Of a stretch of 64,000 nt of DNA, positions 15,653 to 24,917 are shown in pieces; position 1 is the first letter of the stretch; each line of letters starts with the position of its first letter. The stretch comes from JAJZGK01 sp035538795 (GTDB lineage Bacteria > Pseudomonadota > Alphaproteobacteria > Rhodospirillales > Magnetospirillaceae). The translations under genes and the position numbers were made by a program. The stretch is from positions 62,001 to 126,000 of the forward strand of contig DATLJS010000024.1 of the NCBI GenBank assembly GCA_035538795.1, given 5' to 3'. Under the pieces are notes generated by a model. It worked only from the letters and a program-made list of their open reading frames with translations, did not search any database and was not told where the DNA came from.

Positions 15653-17399
15653 CCAGCCGCTTTTCCAGCATGACCTTGACCTTTTCCCAGCCGACCGGCG
15701 GGCGGGGGTCGAGGGACAGGCCGACGGCGACGATGCGGCCGTCGCGCATTTCCCGCACGATCAGGTCGACCGGGCCAAGATGGACGCGGTCGCCCTCTTC
15801 AAGATCCTGGCGGAATTCCCGGCGGAACAGGTCGGACACCGTGGCGGAATCGTGATCGCTGCCCAGCGGCAGATCATAGGCCTCGCGCAGGGCCTGAACG
15901 GTGATTTCCGGTCCGATGATGAAGTCGCCGTAAAGGCTGGCGTCTTCCTCCAGATCCTCTTTCATGCGGCCGAACAGCTTGTCCAGCAGCGGCACCTGAT
16001 TGGGAGCCACCAGCAGATAAACCCGGTCGCCCGCCTGAAGATCGTCGGGAACGCTTTTGATCTTGCCGGCGCGGCGCACCAGGACGGGACGGGCCCAACG
16101 CGGCAACGGGCGGCCCTGGGCCACCGGGCTGTCGGGGTGCAGCACATAGGCCACCAGCTCGCGGTCGGCCAGCCCCGGCAGGTCCACCTCCATGCGGTCG
16201 ACCGGCCCGGCCTTTTCCGGCACGATCAGGCCCAGCCAGTGGGCCAGCGGCCGCACCGTCCAGCCCTGAACCAGCAGCGAGGCCACCACCACCAGGAAGG
16301 CCACGTCGAAAAACACCGAGGCCTGGGGCACGCCGCCCAGCATGGGCACCATGCCCAGCAGGATCGAGACGGCTCCGCGCAGGCCCACCCAGGATATGAA
16401 GACACGTTCGCGCTTGCCGAAACCGAACGGCGACAGGCACAGAAACACCGCCGCCGGCCGGGCCAGAAAGGTCAGGGCGGCGGCCAGCAATCCGGCCATG
16501 CCCAGTTCCGACGGAAACTGGCTGGGGGTGGCCAGCAGGCCGAGGGTGACGAACATGGCGATCTGGGCCAGCCAGGTGATGCCGTCCTGAAAGCGGCGCA
16601 GGCCGCCGACGCCGTGCAGCTTGGCGTTGCCCGCCACCAGACCGGCCAGATAGGCGGCCAGGAAGCCGCTGCCGCCGATGGCGTTGGTCAGGCCGAATAC
16701 CGTGACCGCCAGTCCCATCACCGCCACCGGCGTCAGGCCGGGGTCCAGCTTCATGCGGTTGACCACGGCGATGATGGCGACGCCGCCCAGCAGGCCCATC
16801 AGCACGCCGCCGCCGCCTTCCATGATCAGATGCAGAATGATCTGCCCCCAGCCGCCGCTTTGGTGGCCGGTCAGGATGGCTGTCAGGGTCAGGGCCAGAA
16901 AAATGGCGACGGGATCGTTGGTGCCGGATTCCACCTCCAGGGTCGAGCGCACGCGGTCGCGGATGGTGATGCCGCCGACGCGCAGCAGAAAGAACAGGGC
17001 GGCGGCGTCGGTGGACGACAGGATAGTGCCCATCAGCAAGGCCATCGGCCAGTCCATACCCAACAGCCAATGGGCCGGCAGGGCCACCAGAGAGGTGGTG
17101 ACCAGCACCCCTATGGTCGCCAGGGTGACGGCGGGCGCGGCGGCCTGACGATAGCTTTTCAGGCTGGTGTGGAAGCCGCTGTCGAACAGAATCACCGACA
17201 GGGCGGCGCTGCCGATCAGAAAGGCGGTGGGAACGTCGGCGAACTTGATGCCGCCGATGCCGTCTTCGCCGGCGGCGAGGCCGATGCCGAGAAAAAGCAG
17301 CAGCAACGGCGCGCCGAAGCGGAAAGCCAGGACGCTGGTGAACACGCTGGCGACGGCAAGCCCGGCACAAACCAGAATGATGAGATTGATGCCGTCCAT
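15621..17399 (-). CDS. nhaP2: Potassium/proton antiporter, NhaP2/CvrA type
   Basis: A 592-aa CPA1-type antiporter that exports K+ in exchange for H+. About twelve membrane helices occupy residues 5-390, with the ion-pathway motifs SSTDAAALFFLLR and ESGTNDPVAIFLAL. A cytoplasmic TrkA-C (RCK-C) domain follows (ELVAYVLHPDSPVAQG), then a CorC/HlyC-like transporter-associated domain (TVSDLFRREFRQDLEEGDRV). This three-part layout and length match NhaP2. Convergent with the EamA exporter; the patatin gene on the same strand starts upstream. Confidence 0.93.
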   Translation of the reverse strand: MDGINLIILVCAGLAVASVFTSVLAFRFGAPLLLLFLGIGLAAGEDGIGGIKFADVPTAFLIGSAALSVILFDSGFHTSLKSYRQAAAPAVTLATIGVLVTTSLVALPAHWLLGMDWPMALLMGTILSSTDAAALFFLLRVGGITIRDRVRSTLEVESGTNDPVAIFLALTLTAILTGHQSGGWGQIILHLIMEGGGGVLMGLLGGVAIIAVVNRMKLDPGLTPVAVMGLAVTVFGLTNAIGGSGFLAAYLAGLVAGNAKLHGVGGLRRFQDGITWLAQIAMFVTLGLLATPSQFPSELGMAGLLAAALTFLARPAAVFLCLSPFGFGKRERVFISWVGLRGAVSILLGMVPMLGGVPQASVFFDVAFLVVVASLLVQGWTVRPLAHWLGLIVPEKAGPVDRMEVDLPGLADRELVAYVLHPDSPVAQGRPLPRWARPVLVRRAGKIKSVPDDLQAGDRVYLLVAPNQVPLLDKLFGRMKEDLEEDASLYGDFIIGPEITVQALREAYDLPLGSDHDSATVSDLFRREFRQDLEEGDRVHLGPVDLIVREMRDGRIVAVGLSLDPRPPVGWEKVKVMLEKRLAKRRAGASSS

Positions 17400-17456
17400 C
17401 CGCCGTTTCGCCTTCCTATGTCTTTTTTCCCATGGTGACGGTTGGGCGGAAAAGCG

Positions 17457-18437
17457 TCAACCGTGGGCGGCACGCAAAATCAGTCCGTCGGCCGAGGCGC
17501 GCCCGGCTTCGAACAGACGCTCCAGCAATTGAGGTTTGGGGTCCAGGGCCGATCCCTTGGGCACGAAGAAATCCGGGCTGATGGACAGGGAATGAATTTC
17601 CAGATCGCGCAGCCGCGCCAATTCGGGCGGCAGCCGTCCGGCGATGGCGACGACGCGCTGGATTTCGGCGATGGCGTCCATTTCCCGCATCAAGGGGGCG
17701 TTGAACAGAATGCGCTTCAGCCGGGCGAAGATTTCCGGGGCGGCGGTGGGCGCGCCCGGTTCTTCGTCGGGGGTCAGTTTGACTACCAGCAGAGACCGGC
17801 AATCGGTCTGTGTCACCATCGGCAGCAACGGCGGATTGGACGAGAACCCGCCATCCCAATAGGGCTCGCCGTCCATTTCCACGGCCTGGTGAATATAGGG
17901 AATGCAGGCCGAGGCCATCAGCACGTCCAGACTGATCTCGCTTTCCCGGAAAATGCGGACATCGCCCTTGGGCACATGGGTGGTGGCGATGAACAGGGGC
18001 AGCGGACAGTCCCGTTTCAGCCGGTCGAAGTCGATCATGCCCGCCAGCAGGTCGCGCAAGGGGTTCACGTTCAGCGGATTGAACTGATAGGGCGACAGCA
18101 CCCGCGTCATCAGGTCGAACGACATGTCGGCGCCCGGCAGGCCCAGCGGGCTGAAGGCTGACAGCTTGCCGACGCCGTCCCACAGGCGGCGCAAGGCCTC
18201 GCGGGCGCCGGGACGGCCGCTTTCAAGCAGGCCCCAGGCGGCGACGGTGGCGTTGACCGCCCCGGCGCTGGCGCCGCTGATGGCGCCCAGCGGCAGGTCG
18301 TCCTCTTCCAAAAGCCGGTCGAGGACGCCCCAACTGAACGCGCCATAGGCCCCGCCGCCCTGAAGTCCCAGGGCGGTGGGGGCGGCAAAAGGCCCGGCAT
18401 AGGCCGGAATCGTCTGAATGGGGGTACGCCACAACAT
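17457..18437 (-). CDS. Patatin-like phospholipase with DUF3734 C-terminus
   Basis: A 326-aa predicted lipid acyl hydrolase. The patatin catalytic elements are visible: oxyanion loop LGLQGGGAYGAFSWGVL, nucleophile GASAG in ISGASAGAVNATVAA, and the Asp of YWDGGFSSNPPL. The C-terminal part ending EIHSLSISPDFFVPKGSA resembles DUF3734. The frame extends 215 codons upstream, but those run antisense-like through the cupin and GST genes; MLWRTPIQTIP at 18437 is the natural start. A PhaR-like palindrome lies 25 bp upstream, hinting at a role with PHB granules or their surface lipids. Confidence 0.88.
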   Translation of the reverse strand: MLWRTPIQTIPAYAGPFAAPTALGLQGGGAYGAFSWGVLDRLLEEDDLPLGAISGASAGAVNATVAAWGLLESGRPGAREALRRLWDGVGKLSAFSPLGLPGADMSFDLMTRVLSPYQFNPLNVNPLRDLLAGMIDFDRLKRDCPLPLFIATTHVPKGDVRIFRESEISLDVLMASACIPYIHQAVEMDGEPYWDGGFSSNPPLLPMVTQTDCRSLLVVKLTPDEEPGAPTAAPEIFARLKRILFNAPLMREMDAIAEIQRVVAIAGRLPPELARLRDLEIHSLSISPDFFVPKGSALDPKPQLLERLFEAGRASADGLILRAAHG

Positions 18438-18461
18438 GCTCCGCAACCTTTCCAAATTATG

Positions 18462-18472
18462 TTGCAGTGCAA
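18462..18472. promoter_or_regulatory. Candidate PhaR operator (TTGCA-N-TGCAA)
   Basis: An 11-bp near-perfect palindrome, TTGCAGTGCAA, in the patatin promoter region. PhaR proteins bind TGC/GCA-type inverted repeats, and phaR is 7.5 kb away. The assignment is inference from motif shape and gene context. Confidence 0.4.
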
Positions 18473-18493
18473 TATATGGGGCGGACCAGCTTC

Positions 18494-18937
18494 CTATTTC
18501 AAGGGCGGATGCCAACCTTTCGCCGCCAGCTCGAATCCCTTGAACTCGAAGGCCGGCGAAACCGTGCAGCCCACCAGGGTCCAATCGCCCAGGGACTGTG
18601 CCGCTTGCCAGGCATGGGCGGGGACGACGCCGTGGGGATGTTCCCCGGCGGCCAGATCGTTGCCCAGGCGGACGAAGCTTTCGGGATGGTCGGTTTCGGC
18701 GATGGACAGGACCAAGGGCGCGCCTGCATACCAATGCCAGATTTCCACGGCGTCCACCCGGTGCCAATGGGAACGTTCCCCCTTGGCCAGCAGGTAGTAA
18801 ATCAGGGTGCAGGCTCCGCGTCCGCCGGGGCCGTCCGGCGCCCGGTAGGTTTCGCGGTAATGTCCGCCTTCGGGGTGGGGCTGCAAATCCAGCAGCTCCA
18901 CCACTTGCGAGGCCGTCAGGCCGGGAGAGATGATCAT
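18494..18937 (-). CDS. Cupin DUF985 family protein
   Basis: A 147-aa single-domain cupin. The family pattern is clear: LDLQPHPEGGHYRETYR, TLIYYLLAKGERSHWHRVDAVEIWHWYAG and HGVVPAHAWQAAQS. Metal-binding His residues fit the cupin motifs, but no reaction is established for this family. The ATG overlaps the stop of the upstream glutathione S-transferase gene (ATGA), so the two are translationally coupled; the longer in-frame start is rejected for that reason. Confidence 0.9.
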   Translation of the reverse strand: MIISPGLTASQVVELLDLQPHPEGGHYRETYRAPDGPGGRGACTLIYYLLAKGERSHWHRVDAVEIWHWYAGAPLVLSIAETDHPESFVRLGNDLAAGEHPHGVVPAHAWQAAQSLGDWTLVGCTVSPAFEFKGFELAAKGWHPPLK

Positions 18938-19539
18938 TCCATCGGCACCGTGGCGGCGACCGACGGACGTTTTTCCGCTTCGGCGTACCAAGCGGCCAGA
19001 CGGGGATGGGTGCGGCGCCAGTCGTCGGCGATTTGCCGGAAATCCAGATAGCCAAGGGCGGCGGCGATGGCCACTTCGCCAATGGTGAACTGTTTGCCCA
19101 GATCGGCGGCTTCCTGTTCCAACTGGTTCAGGCCGCGGGCGATGGCGGCTTTTTGCCGGTCGATCCAGCCGGACCAGCGGTACTCCACCGGGCGGCGCAG
19201 GGATTCGATCACCACCTGCAAGGCGGCGTCCAAGATGCCGTCGGCCAGGGCTTGGCGGCGGATGGCAGTCCAGCGGGCCGGTCCGGCGGGGGGAAAGAAC
19301 TTGGCGCCGTCATGCAAGGAGTCGAGGACCTCGCAGATGACCGGGCTGTCGTAGACCTGTTGGCCGTCGTCCAGGATCAGGGCCGGCACTTTGCCCAAGG
19401 GATTGTCGGCGGGAAGATCGGTGGCGGGATCCCAAGCGTTGGTCTTCAGCCGCTCGATACGGTCGTCCAGGCCGGTTTCCAGGGCAAGGATGGTGACCTT
19501 GCGCACATAGGGCGAAGTGGGCGAATAACGCAGTTTCAT
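18934..19539 (-). CDS. Glutathione S-transferase family protein
   Basis: A 201-aa GST with an N-terminal thioredoxin-fold domain (MKLRYSPTSPYVRKVTILALE; the Ser-Pro-Tyr stretch holds the likely catalytic Ser) and the glutathione-binding KVPALILDDGQQVYDSPVI. The C-terminal helical domain contains IGEVAIAAALGYLDFR. The substrate is not predictable. It lies downstream of gloB on the same strand, with 20 bp between them, and overlaps the cupin gene by 4 bp, giving a likely gloB-gst-cupin operon with a glutathione theme. Confidence 0.92.
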   Translation of the reverse strand: MKLRYSPTSPYVRKVTILALETGLDDRIERLKTNAWDPATDLPADNPLGKVPALILDDGQQVYDSPVICEVLDSLHDGAKFFPPAGPARWTAIRRQALADGILDAALQVVIESLRRPVEYRWSGWIDRQKAAIARGLNQLEQEAADLGKQFTIGEVAIAAALGYLDFRQIADDWRRTHPRLAAWYAEAEKRPSVAATVPME

Positions 19540-19559
19540 GATCAGAAGTGTCTTTCCGT

Positions 19560-20330
19560 TCAGAAGGCATCTTTGCGGCGACGGATTTCGCCGAAGACTT
19601 TGGCGGGATCGGCTCCGGCCAGGCCGACGCCCTGCTGTACGCTGGCAATGTCGGCGCGCAGGAAGGGGTTGGTGGCTTTCTCCAGTCCCAGCAGCGCCGG
19701 CACCGTCGGCTGATGGCGGGCGCGAGCGGCGTCCACCTCGGCGATGCGGGACAGCAGAGCGGTGTTGCCGCGCTCGACGGTGCGGGCAAAACGGGCGTTG
19801 GACTGAGTGTATTCATGGGCGCAAAAAACCCGGGTGTCGTCGGGTAAAGCGCGCAGGGCGGTCAAGGACGCCCACATCTGTTCGGGAGTGCCTTCGAACA
19901 GGCGGCCGCAACCCAGGGCGAACAAGGTGTCGCCGCAAAACAGCGCCTTGCTCTCGGCGAACCAATAGGACAGGTGTCCGCGCGTATGGCCTGGAGTAGC
20001 GAAGATTTTGGCCTCCGCCCCGCCCAGACGGAAGACGTCGCCGTCGTGCAAGGGGATATCCAGGCCGGGAAGCCGCTCGGCGTCGGCCCGGGCTCCGGCA
20101 ATCTTGCAGCCGGTGGCCCGTTTCAGGGCCAGATTGCCGCCCGTATGGTCGTCGTGGTGGTGGGTGTTGAGGATATGGCTCAGGGTCCAGCCCTTCGCCG
20201 CCAGCCGGTGCAGCACCGGTTCGGCCTGGGCCGGGTCCACCGCCGCCGTCGCCCCGGTTTCCGGGTCGTGCAGCAGGTAAATGTAATTGTCGCTCAAGAC
20301 CAGAATCTGTTCGATTTCCAGCACGGCCAT
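19560..20330 (-). CDS. gloB: Hydroxyacylglutathione hydrolase (glyoxalase II)
   Basis: Hydrolyses S-D-lactoylglutathione to lactate and glutathione in methylglyoxal detoxification. The 256-aa metallo-beta-lactamase-fold enzyme has the metal motif THHHDDHTGG, a second metal His in FATPGHTRGHLSYW, the Asp in LFCGDTLFALGCGRLFEG and FCAHEYTQSNARFA. The C-terminal HAGH domain ends with NPFLRADI and FGEIRRRKDAF. A GGAGA precedes the ATG. First gene of the gloB-gst-cupin group. Confidence 0.96.
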   Translation of the reverse strand: MAVLEIEQILVLSDNYIYLLHDPETGATAAVDPAQAEPVLHRLAAKGWTLSHILNTHHHDDHTGGNLALKRATGCKIAGARADAERLPGLDIPLHDGDVFRLGGAEAKIFATPGHTRGHLSYWFAESKALFCGDTLFALGCGRLFEGTPEQMWASLTALRALPDDTRVFCAHEYTQSNARFARTVERGNTALLSRIAEVDAARARHQPTVPALLGLEKATNPFLRADIASVQQGVGLAGADPAKVFGEIRRRKDAF

Positions 20331-20422
20331 GCAGGCTCTCCATCCAGACGCGTTCCTGCCTTGGGGAACACTCTAGCACAATTCACTTGCCGCACACGGC
20401 CCGGCGTCTCATTGATAAGCTT

Positions 20423-21169
20423 ATGTGGAGCGACGTCATCGATCTGCGAGATTTCTATGACTCCAGTCTGGGCCAGATCGCCCGGCGGATGATCCGGCGC
20501 CGCATGCGTGAAATTTGGCCGGACCTGAAGGGACAGCGGGTGCTCGGCATCGGCTATGCCACGCCTTTCCTGTGGTCCCTGCGCGAAGAGGCCGAGCGGG
20601 TCTTGGCGGTGATGCCGTCGTCCCAGGGCGTGATGCCCTGGCCCGCCGAGGGGCCGGGATTGGCGGCTTTGGCCGAAGAAACCGATCTTCCCTTTCCCGA
20701 CCGATCGTTCGATCGGATCGTTGTCGTTCATGGATTGGAATCCACCGAGCATGTGCGCGGCATGATGCGCGAAATCTGGCGGGTGCTGGCCGACAGCGGA
20801 CGCCTGCTGGTGATCGCCCCCAACCGCCGGGGCATTTGGGCGCAGCTCGACCGCACGCCCTTCGGTCAGGGACGGCCCTATACGCCGTCTCAGCTGAACA
20901 GATTGCTGCGCGACAACATGTTCATGACCCTGCAAAACAGCACGGCGCTTTATATGCCGCCTTTCACCAGCCGAGTCGCCCTGCGTTCGGCGCCGGCTTG
21001 GGAAAATCTGGGAAGCCGCTGGTTTCCCGGCTTCGCCGGCGTGCTGATGGTGGAAGCGGCCAAGCAGCTGTATGCCGGAACCGCCATCCGCGCCGAAGAC
21101 GACCGCGAAGCCAAGCGCCGCCGGGGCTATGTCGCCATGCCTCAGGGCTTCCGGCGCGACAAGACCTAG
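20423..21169 (+). CDS. Class I SAM-dependent methyltransferase
   Basis: A 248-aa protein with a Methyltransf_11-type core: a glycine motif reduced to VLGIGYATPFLW, an acidic-loop region and the post-motif FDRIVVVHGLESTEHVRGMMREIWRVL, then LLVIAPNRRGIWA. The substrate is unknown. MWSDVIDLRDFY at 20423 is a natural start; an in-frame TTG twelve codons earlier is less likely. It is divergent from gloB, and its last 4 bp overlap the convergent cobM gene. Alphaproteobacteria often keep such a methyltransferase next to gloB, but its job there is not established. Confidence 0.82.
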   Translation: MWSDVIDLRDFYDSSLGQIARRMIRRRMREIWPDLKGQRVLGIGYATPFLWSLREEAERVLAVMPSSQGVMPWPAEGPGLAALAEETDLPFPDRSFDRIVVVHGLESTEHVRGMMREIWRVLADSGRLLVIAPNRRGIWAQLDRTPFGQGRPYTPSQLNRLLRDNMFMTLQNSTALYMPPFTSRVALRSAPAWENLGSRWFPGFAGVLMVEAAKQLYAGTAIRAEDDREAKRRRGYVAMPQGFRRDKT

Positions 21170-21918
21170 GGCCGCAGAATATGCGTGTGGTCGGGGGCGT
21201 AAAGACGGCTGTCGGTGAAATCGGCACCGTCCAGAACGCGGCCCACCAGTACCAGGGCGGTGCGAGTGAACCCGGCTTCCTTTACCTTGTTGCGGATATC
21301 GGCCAGCGTGCCGCGGACGAAAGCCTGATCGGGCCAACTGACGCGATAAGCCACCACCACCGGGCAGTCCTCGCCGTAAAGCGGCGACAGCTCGCGCACC
21401 ACATGGGCTAGATTGTTTACCGACAGATGAATGGCCAGGGTGGCGCGGGTGGCGCCGATGGTCGCCAGATTCTCATGCTCGGGCATCGAGGAGGACCGCA
21501 CGGCGGTGCGGGTCAGCACTACGGTCTGGCTGATGTCGGGCAGGGTCAGCTCGGTGGACAGGGCGGCGGCGGCGGCGGCGAAAGCCGGCACCCCCGGCGT
21601 CACGTCATAGGGAATGTTCAGGGCGTCCAGGCGGCGCATCTGCTCGGCGATGGCGCCATACAGGGACGGGTCGCCGGAATGGACGCGGGCGACGTCATGA
21701 CCGGCGGCATGGGCTGTTCCGATTTCGGCGACGATCTGGTCCAGGTCCAGCGGCGCGGTGTCGATCACGCGGGCACCGTCCTGGGCTTCGGCGACGATTT
21801 CCTCGGGCACCAGAGACCCGGCGTACAGCACAACCGGGCAGCGGCGGATCAAGTTCAGTCCGCGGACGGTGATCAGGTCGGGTGCGCCCGGCCCGGCGCC
21901 GATGAAATGCACGGTCAT
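21166..21918 (-). CDS. cobM: Precorrin-4 C11-methyltransferase CobM
   Basis: Methylates C-11 of precorrin-4 in aerobic-type cobalamin synthesis. The 250-aa tetrapyrrole methylase has VHFIGAGPGAPDLITVRG, YAGSLVPEEIV, the SAM-binding HSGDPSLYGA and TPGVPAFAAAAAAL, with LYAPDHTHILRP at the end. ATG at 21918 suits the AAGG site better than the GTG at 21927. No other cob genes are in the window, so it is an isolated pathway gene here. QueG nearby is a cobalamin enzyme, which is probably coincidence. Confidence 0.95.
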   Translation of the reverse strand: MTVHFIGAGPGAPDLITVRGLNLIRRCPVVLYAGSLVPEEIVAEAQDGARVIDTAPLDLDQIVAEIGTAHAAGHDVARVHSGDPSLYGAIAEQMRRLDALNIPYDVTPGVPAFAAAAAALSTELTLPDISQTVVLTRTAVRSSSMPEHENLATIGATRATLAIHLSVNNLAHVVRELSPLYGEDCPVVVAYRVSWPDQAFVRGTLADIRNKVKEAGFTRTALVLVGRVLDGADFTDSRLYAPDHTHILRP

Positions 21919-22120
21919 GTCTGCCACGGCCTTCCAGTTTTACAAGGGGCTGCGAAGATAGCCCGACGGTGGGGGCGCGCCAAGCCTTCAGGCAGCCCTC
22001 CCCGATCTTCATTGGAAATCTTGTTCTCCCATGACTATTGTAGGGGGCTGGGTTTAGTGATATTGCGACAGAACATTTCGCGACAGTTTCGTTAAAACCG
22101 CAGTTTGACTGGGGATATTG

Positions 22121-23362
22121 GTGACAAACGCCGCCCTTTTAACGACTGAGACAAGCAATCCGCCTTCCTGGACGAACTTGGCGAGAAGCCTGGACGCCCT
22201 GCATACCTTGTTGGTGCTTTGCATTGGCGACGAGGTGGTGTGGATGAACCGCGCCGGGGCGGCCAGCATGGGATTTTCATCTCAGTCCGAGGCGGTGGGA
22301 CGGTCTTTCTTCGAGATGGCCCATCGCGACTACGCCGATCTGTCGGAATTGGGCCTGGAAGTGCTGATGGAGGAAGCCGGGCCTCTGTCCATCAAGCTGG
22401 TTCATACCGACGGCCATGACGTCGACGTCAATATGTGGGTCAGCGTCGTCGAGGAGGGAATGTTCCTGGTGGAATGCCATGACATTTCCGAGCATCTGCG
22501 CGCGGCTCGTCTGCTGCGTCAGCGTGAGCAAAGGCTGGAAGGCATCATCAATACCGTGGCCGACGGCATCATCACGGTGGATGAGCGCGGTCTGATCCAG
22601 ACGTTCAATCCGGCGGCGGAGACGATTTTCGGCTTCAACAAGGCCGAGGTCATCGGCAAGACCGTGCGCATTCTGATTCCCGACGTTCTCAATGCCGATG
22701 CCCGCGAGGCCTCCGACTGGATCAAGCGTCTGGCCGAAGCCAAGAATCTGATCGGCAAAAAGAAAGGCGGCGAGGAATTTCCCGTCGAACTCAGTGTGCG
22801 CGAGATGCAGCAGGGCGAGTCGCTGTCCTTTACCGGCATCGTCCGCGACGTCACCGCCCAGCGGGCCGAGGAACAACGCATTTTCTACATGGCGCATCAC
22901 GACGCCCTGACCGGGCTGCCCAACCGCCATCTGTTCGACGACCGCGTCGAGGAAGCGTTCAAGCGGTGTCATCGCCACAACGAGAAAATGTCTCTGCTGT
23001 TCGTCGATCTGGATAAATTCAAACCGATCAACGATACCTACGGCCATGCTGCCGGCGATGTCGTGCTGAAGGAACTGGCCCGGCGTATGGGGCAGACCAT
23101 TCGTGCCACCGACACCGTCGCCCGCGTCGGCGGCGACGAGTTCATGGTGCTGCTGGAAGAATTGGAAACGGCCGAGGAAGCCACGGACGTGGCCAGCAAG
23201 ATCGAAGCGGCCGTCCTTGCTCCGATTTTCTATGAAGGCCACCGGCTGACCGTCGGCGCCAGCATCGGCATCGGCGTTTATCCCGACGACGCCAAGGACA
23301 TCAGCGAACTGATGGATTTCGCCGATCAGGCCATGTACCACTCCAAGCACAAGCGCAGATGA
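22121..23362 (+). CDS. PAS-PAS-GGDEF diguanylate cyclase
   Basis: A soluble signalling enzyme of about 413 aa that should make cyclic di-GMP. Two PAS domains (about 25-130 and 135-255; the second with TVADGIITVDERGLIQTFNPA and IFGFNKAEVIGKTV) precede a complete GGDEF domain. The domain has the entry DALTGLPNRHLF, the active site RVGGDEFM and, five residues earlier, an RxxD allosteric I-site (RATD). No EAL domain is present. GTG at 22121 seems the start, with TTG three bases earlier as an alternative. Which signal the PAS domains sense is not visible. Confidence 0.92.
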   Translation: MTNAALLTTETSNPPSWTNLARSLDALHTLLVLCIGDEVVWMNRAGAASMGFSSQSEAVGRSFFEMAHRDYADLSELGLEVLMEEAGPLSIKLVHTDGHDVDVNMWVSVVEEGMFLVECHDISEHLRAARLLRQREQRLEGIINTVADGIITVDERGLIQTFNPAAETIFGFNKAEVIGKTVRILIPDVLNADAREASDWIKRLAEAKNLIGKKKGGEEFPVELSVREMQQGESLSFTGIVRDVTAQRAEEQRIFYMAHHDALTGLPNRHLFDDRVEEAFKRCHRHNEKMSLLFVDLDKFKPINDTYGHAAGDVVLKELARRMGQTIRATDTVARVGGDEFMVLLEELETAEEATDVASKIEAAVLAPIFYEGHRLTVGASIGIGVYPDDAKDISELMDFADQAMYHSKHKRR

Positions 23363-23408
23363 TTTCTGCGGCTTCCCTATTCGCCGCTTCCGCCGGAGAG
23401 CGGTCGGC

Positions 23409-24917
23409 ATGAATCGCCAGCAGCGCCGCAGTTCGGGAAAAATCGCCGGGCCGCAGCAGGCCGGCGAAATGATGGCGGCGGCTGTTTCCCAGCATCAGAC
23501 CGGGCGATTCGCCGAGGCGATCGCGCTTTACCGCAAACTGCTCAAGCTGGTCCCGTCCGAACCCGAGCCTTGGTACAATCTGGGGCTGGCCCAGATGCAG
23601 TCGAGCGATGCCGCCGCCGCCGCCCAGTCCTGGGGCAAGGCGATTGCCCTGCGCCCCGACTATGGTGCCGCCTGGAGCAACCTGGGACTTGCGCAAGCGG
23701 CCTTGGCCGAGCCGGAGGCGGCGGCAACATCCCTGCGCCGTGCCTTGGAGCTGTTGCCCGCTCAGCCTGAACCTTACCGCAATCTTGCGGCCGTGCTCGG
23801 CCAACTGGGACAAGCGGCGGAAGGCGAGACGATGGCCCGCCGTTCCCTGTCCCTGCGTCCCGACGATCCCGAAGGCCTGAATAACCTGGGCATTCTGCTG
23901 CATCAGCAGGGGCGTCTGGACGAAGCGGAAACGGTGTTCCGGCGGGCCATCGCCATCGCCCCCGATTTTGCCCGTGTTCACTTCAACCTGTCTCTGGTGC
24001 TGCTGACCAAAGGCCAATGGGCGGAAGGATGGGCCGAACGGGAATGGCGGCAGACCGGCGGCGTCGGCAATGTTCAGGACCGGGGTTTTGTCCAGCCGGC
24101 CTGGAACGGCGAGGCTCTGGCGGGGAAACGCATCCTGCTTTATGCCGAACAGGGCTTCGGCGATTCACTTCAATTCCTGCGCTATTGCGCCACCGTCGCC
24201 GCCAGGGGGGCCGAGGTGGTCGTCGAGGTTCCGCGTCCACTGGCGCGCCTGTCGGCCACGGCGCCGGGCGTTTCCCAAGTGGTGGCGGCCGGCGATAAAT
24301 TGCCGCCGTTCGATTGCCGTCTGGCCCTGATGAGTCTGCCCCGCCTGCTGGGTGTGACGGCAGGGGATGTTCTGGTTGTGCCGCCTTATCTGGCGGCTCC
24401 GGCGTCCGACTGGCCGAAACGGTTGGCGGCCTGGCCGGGGCGGAAGGTCGGACTGGTCTGGTCGGGCGATCCGCGTCCGCATGATCCTTTGGCGACGGCG
24501 GTGGACCGCCGGCGCAGCATTGCTCTGGCCGCTTTGAAACCGTTGCTGGAGACGCCGGGCGTCACCTTCGTCAGTTTGCAGAAGGGAGCGGCTTCAGGGC
24601 AGTTGCGGAAACTGGATGCGGCGATCCGCCCGCGGGAAGCAATGGCCGATATCCGGGATTTCGCCGATACGGCGGCGCTGGTCGCGGCTTTGGATCTGGT
24701 GATCACCGTCGATACGGCGGTGGCCCATCTGGCCGGAGCTTTGAACAGGCCGGTGTGGATTTTGTCGCGTTTCGACGGTTGCTGGCGCTGGCTGAGTGGG
24801 CGCGACGACACTCCGTGGTATCCCTCGGCCCGGCTGTACCGCCAGACCGCGCCCGGCGATTGGGAGACGGTGGTGGAACGGCTCCGCCTGGATCTGGCTC
24901 AGGCTTTTCCGGTCTGA
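23409..24917 (+). CDS. TPR protein with glycosyltransferase-9-like C-terminus
   Basis: A 502-aa protein. Residues 20-200 are five or so TPR repeats (AIALYRKLLKLVPSEPEPWY, LNNLGILLHQQGRLDEAETVF). The C-terminal half carries WNGEALAGKRILLYAEQGFGDSLQFLRY, VGLVWSGDPRPHDP and the end motif LVITVDTAVAHLAGALNRPVW, typical of ADP-heptose:LPS glycosyltransferase-like (GT9/GT41-type) domains. It may glycosylate protein or cell-surface material; target unknown. GGAGAG precedes the start. The 3' end overlaps the convergent chvG gene by 19 bp. Confidence 0.85.
   Translation: MNRQQRRSSGKIAGPQQAGEMMAAAVSQHQTGRFAEAIALYRKLLKLVPSEPEPWYNLGLAQMQSSDAAAAAQSWGKAIALRPDYGAAWSNLGLAQAALAEPEAAATSLRRALELLPAQPEPYRNLAAVLGQLGQAAEGETMARRSLSLRPDDPEGLNNLGILLHQQGRLDEAETVFRRAIAIAPDFARVHFNLSLVLLTKGQWAEGWAEREWRQTGGVGNVQDRGFVQPAWNGEALAGKRILLYAEQGFGDSLQFLRYCATVAARGAEVVVEVPRPLARLSATAPGVSQVVAAGDKLPPFDCRLALMSLPRLLGVTAGDVLVVPPYLAAPASDWPKRLAAWPGRKVGLVWSGDPRPHDPLATAVDRRRSIALAALKPLLETPGVTFVSLQKGAASGQLRKLDAAIRPREAMADIRDFADTAALVAALDLVITVDTAVAHLAGALNRPVWILSRFDGCWRWLSGRDDTPWYPSARLYRQTAPGDWETVVERLRLDLAQAFPV

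Noticed and set aside
15780..17438. A 552-codon open frame antisense to the antiporter gene
   Set aside because: The product is His/Gln/Gly-rich low-complexity typical of the reverse of a membrane-protein gene; the minus strand encodes NhaP2 with all motifs.
18438..19082. 215-codon upstream extension of the patatin frame
   Set aside because: It overlaps the cupin and GST genes on the same strand in another frame, and the sequence is Arg/Pro-rich without relatives.
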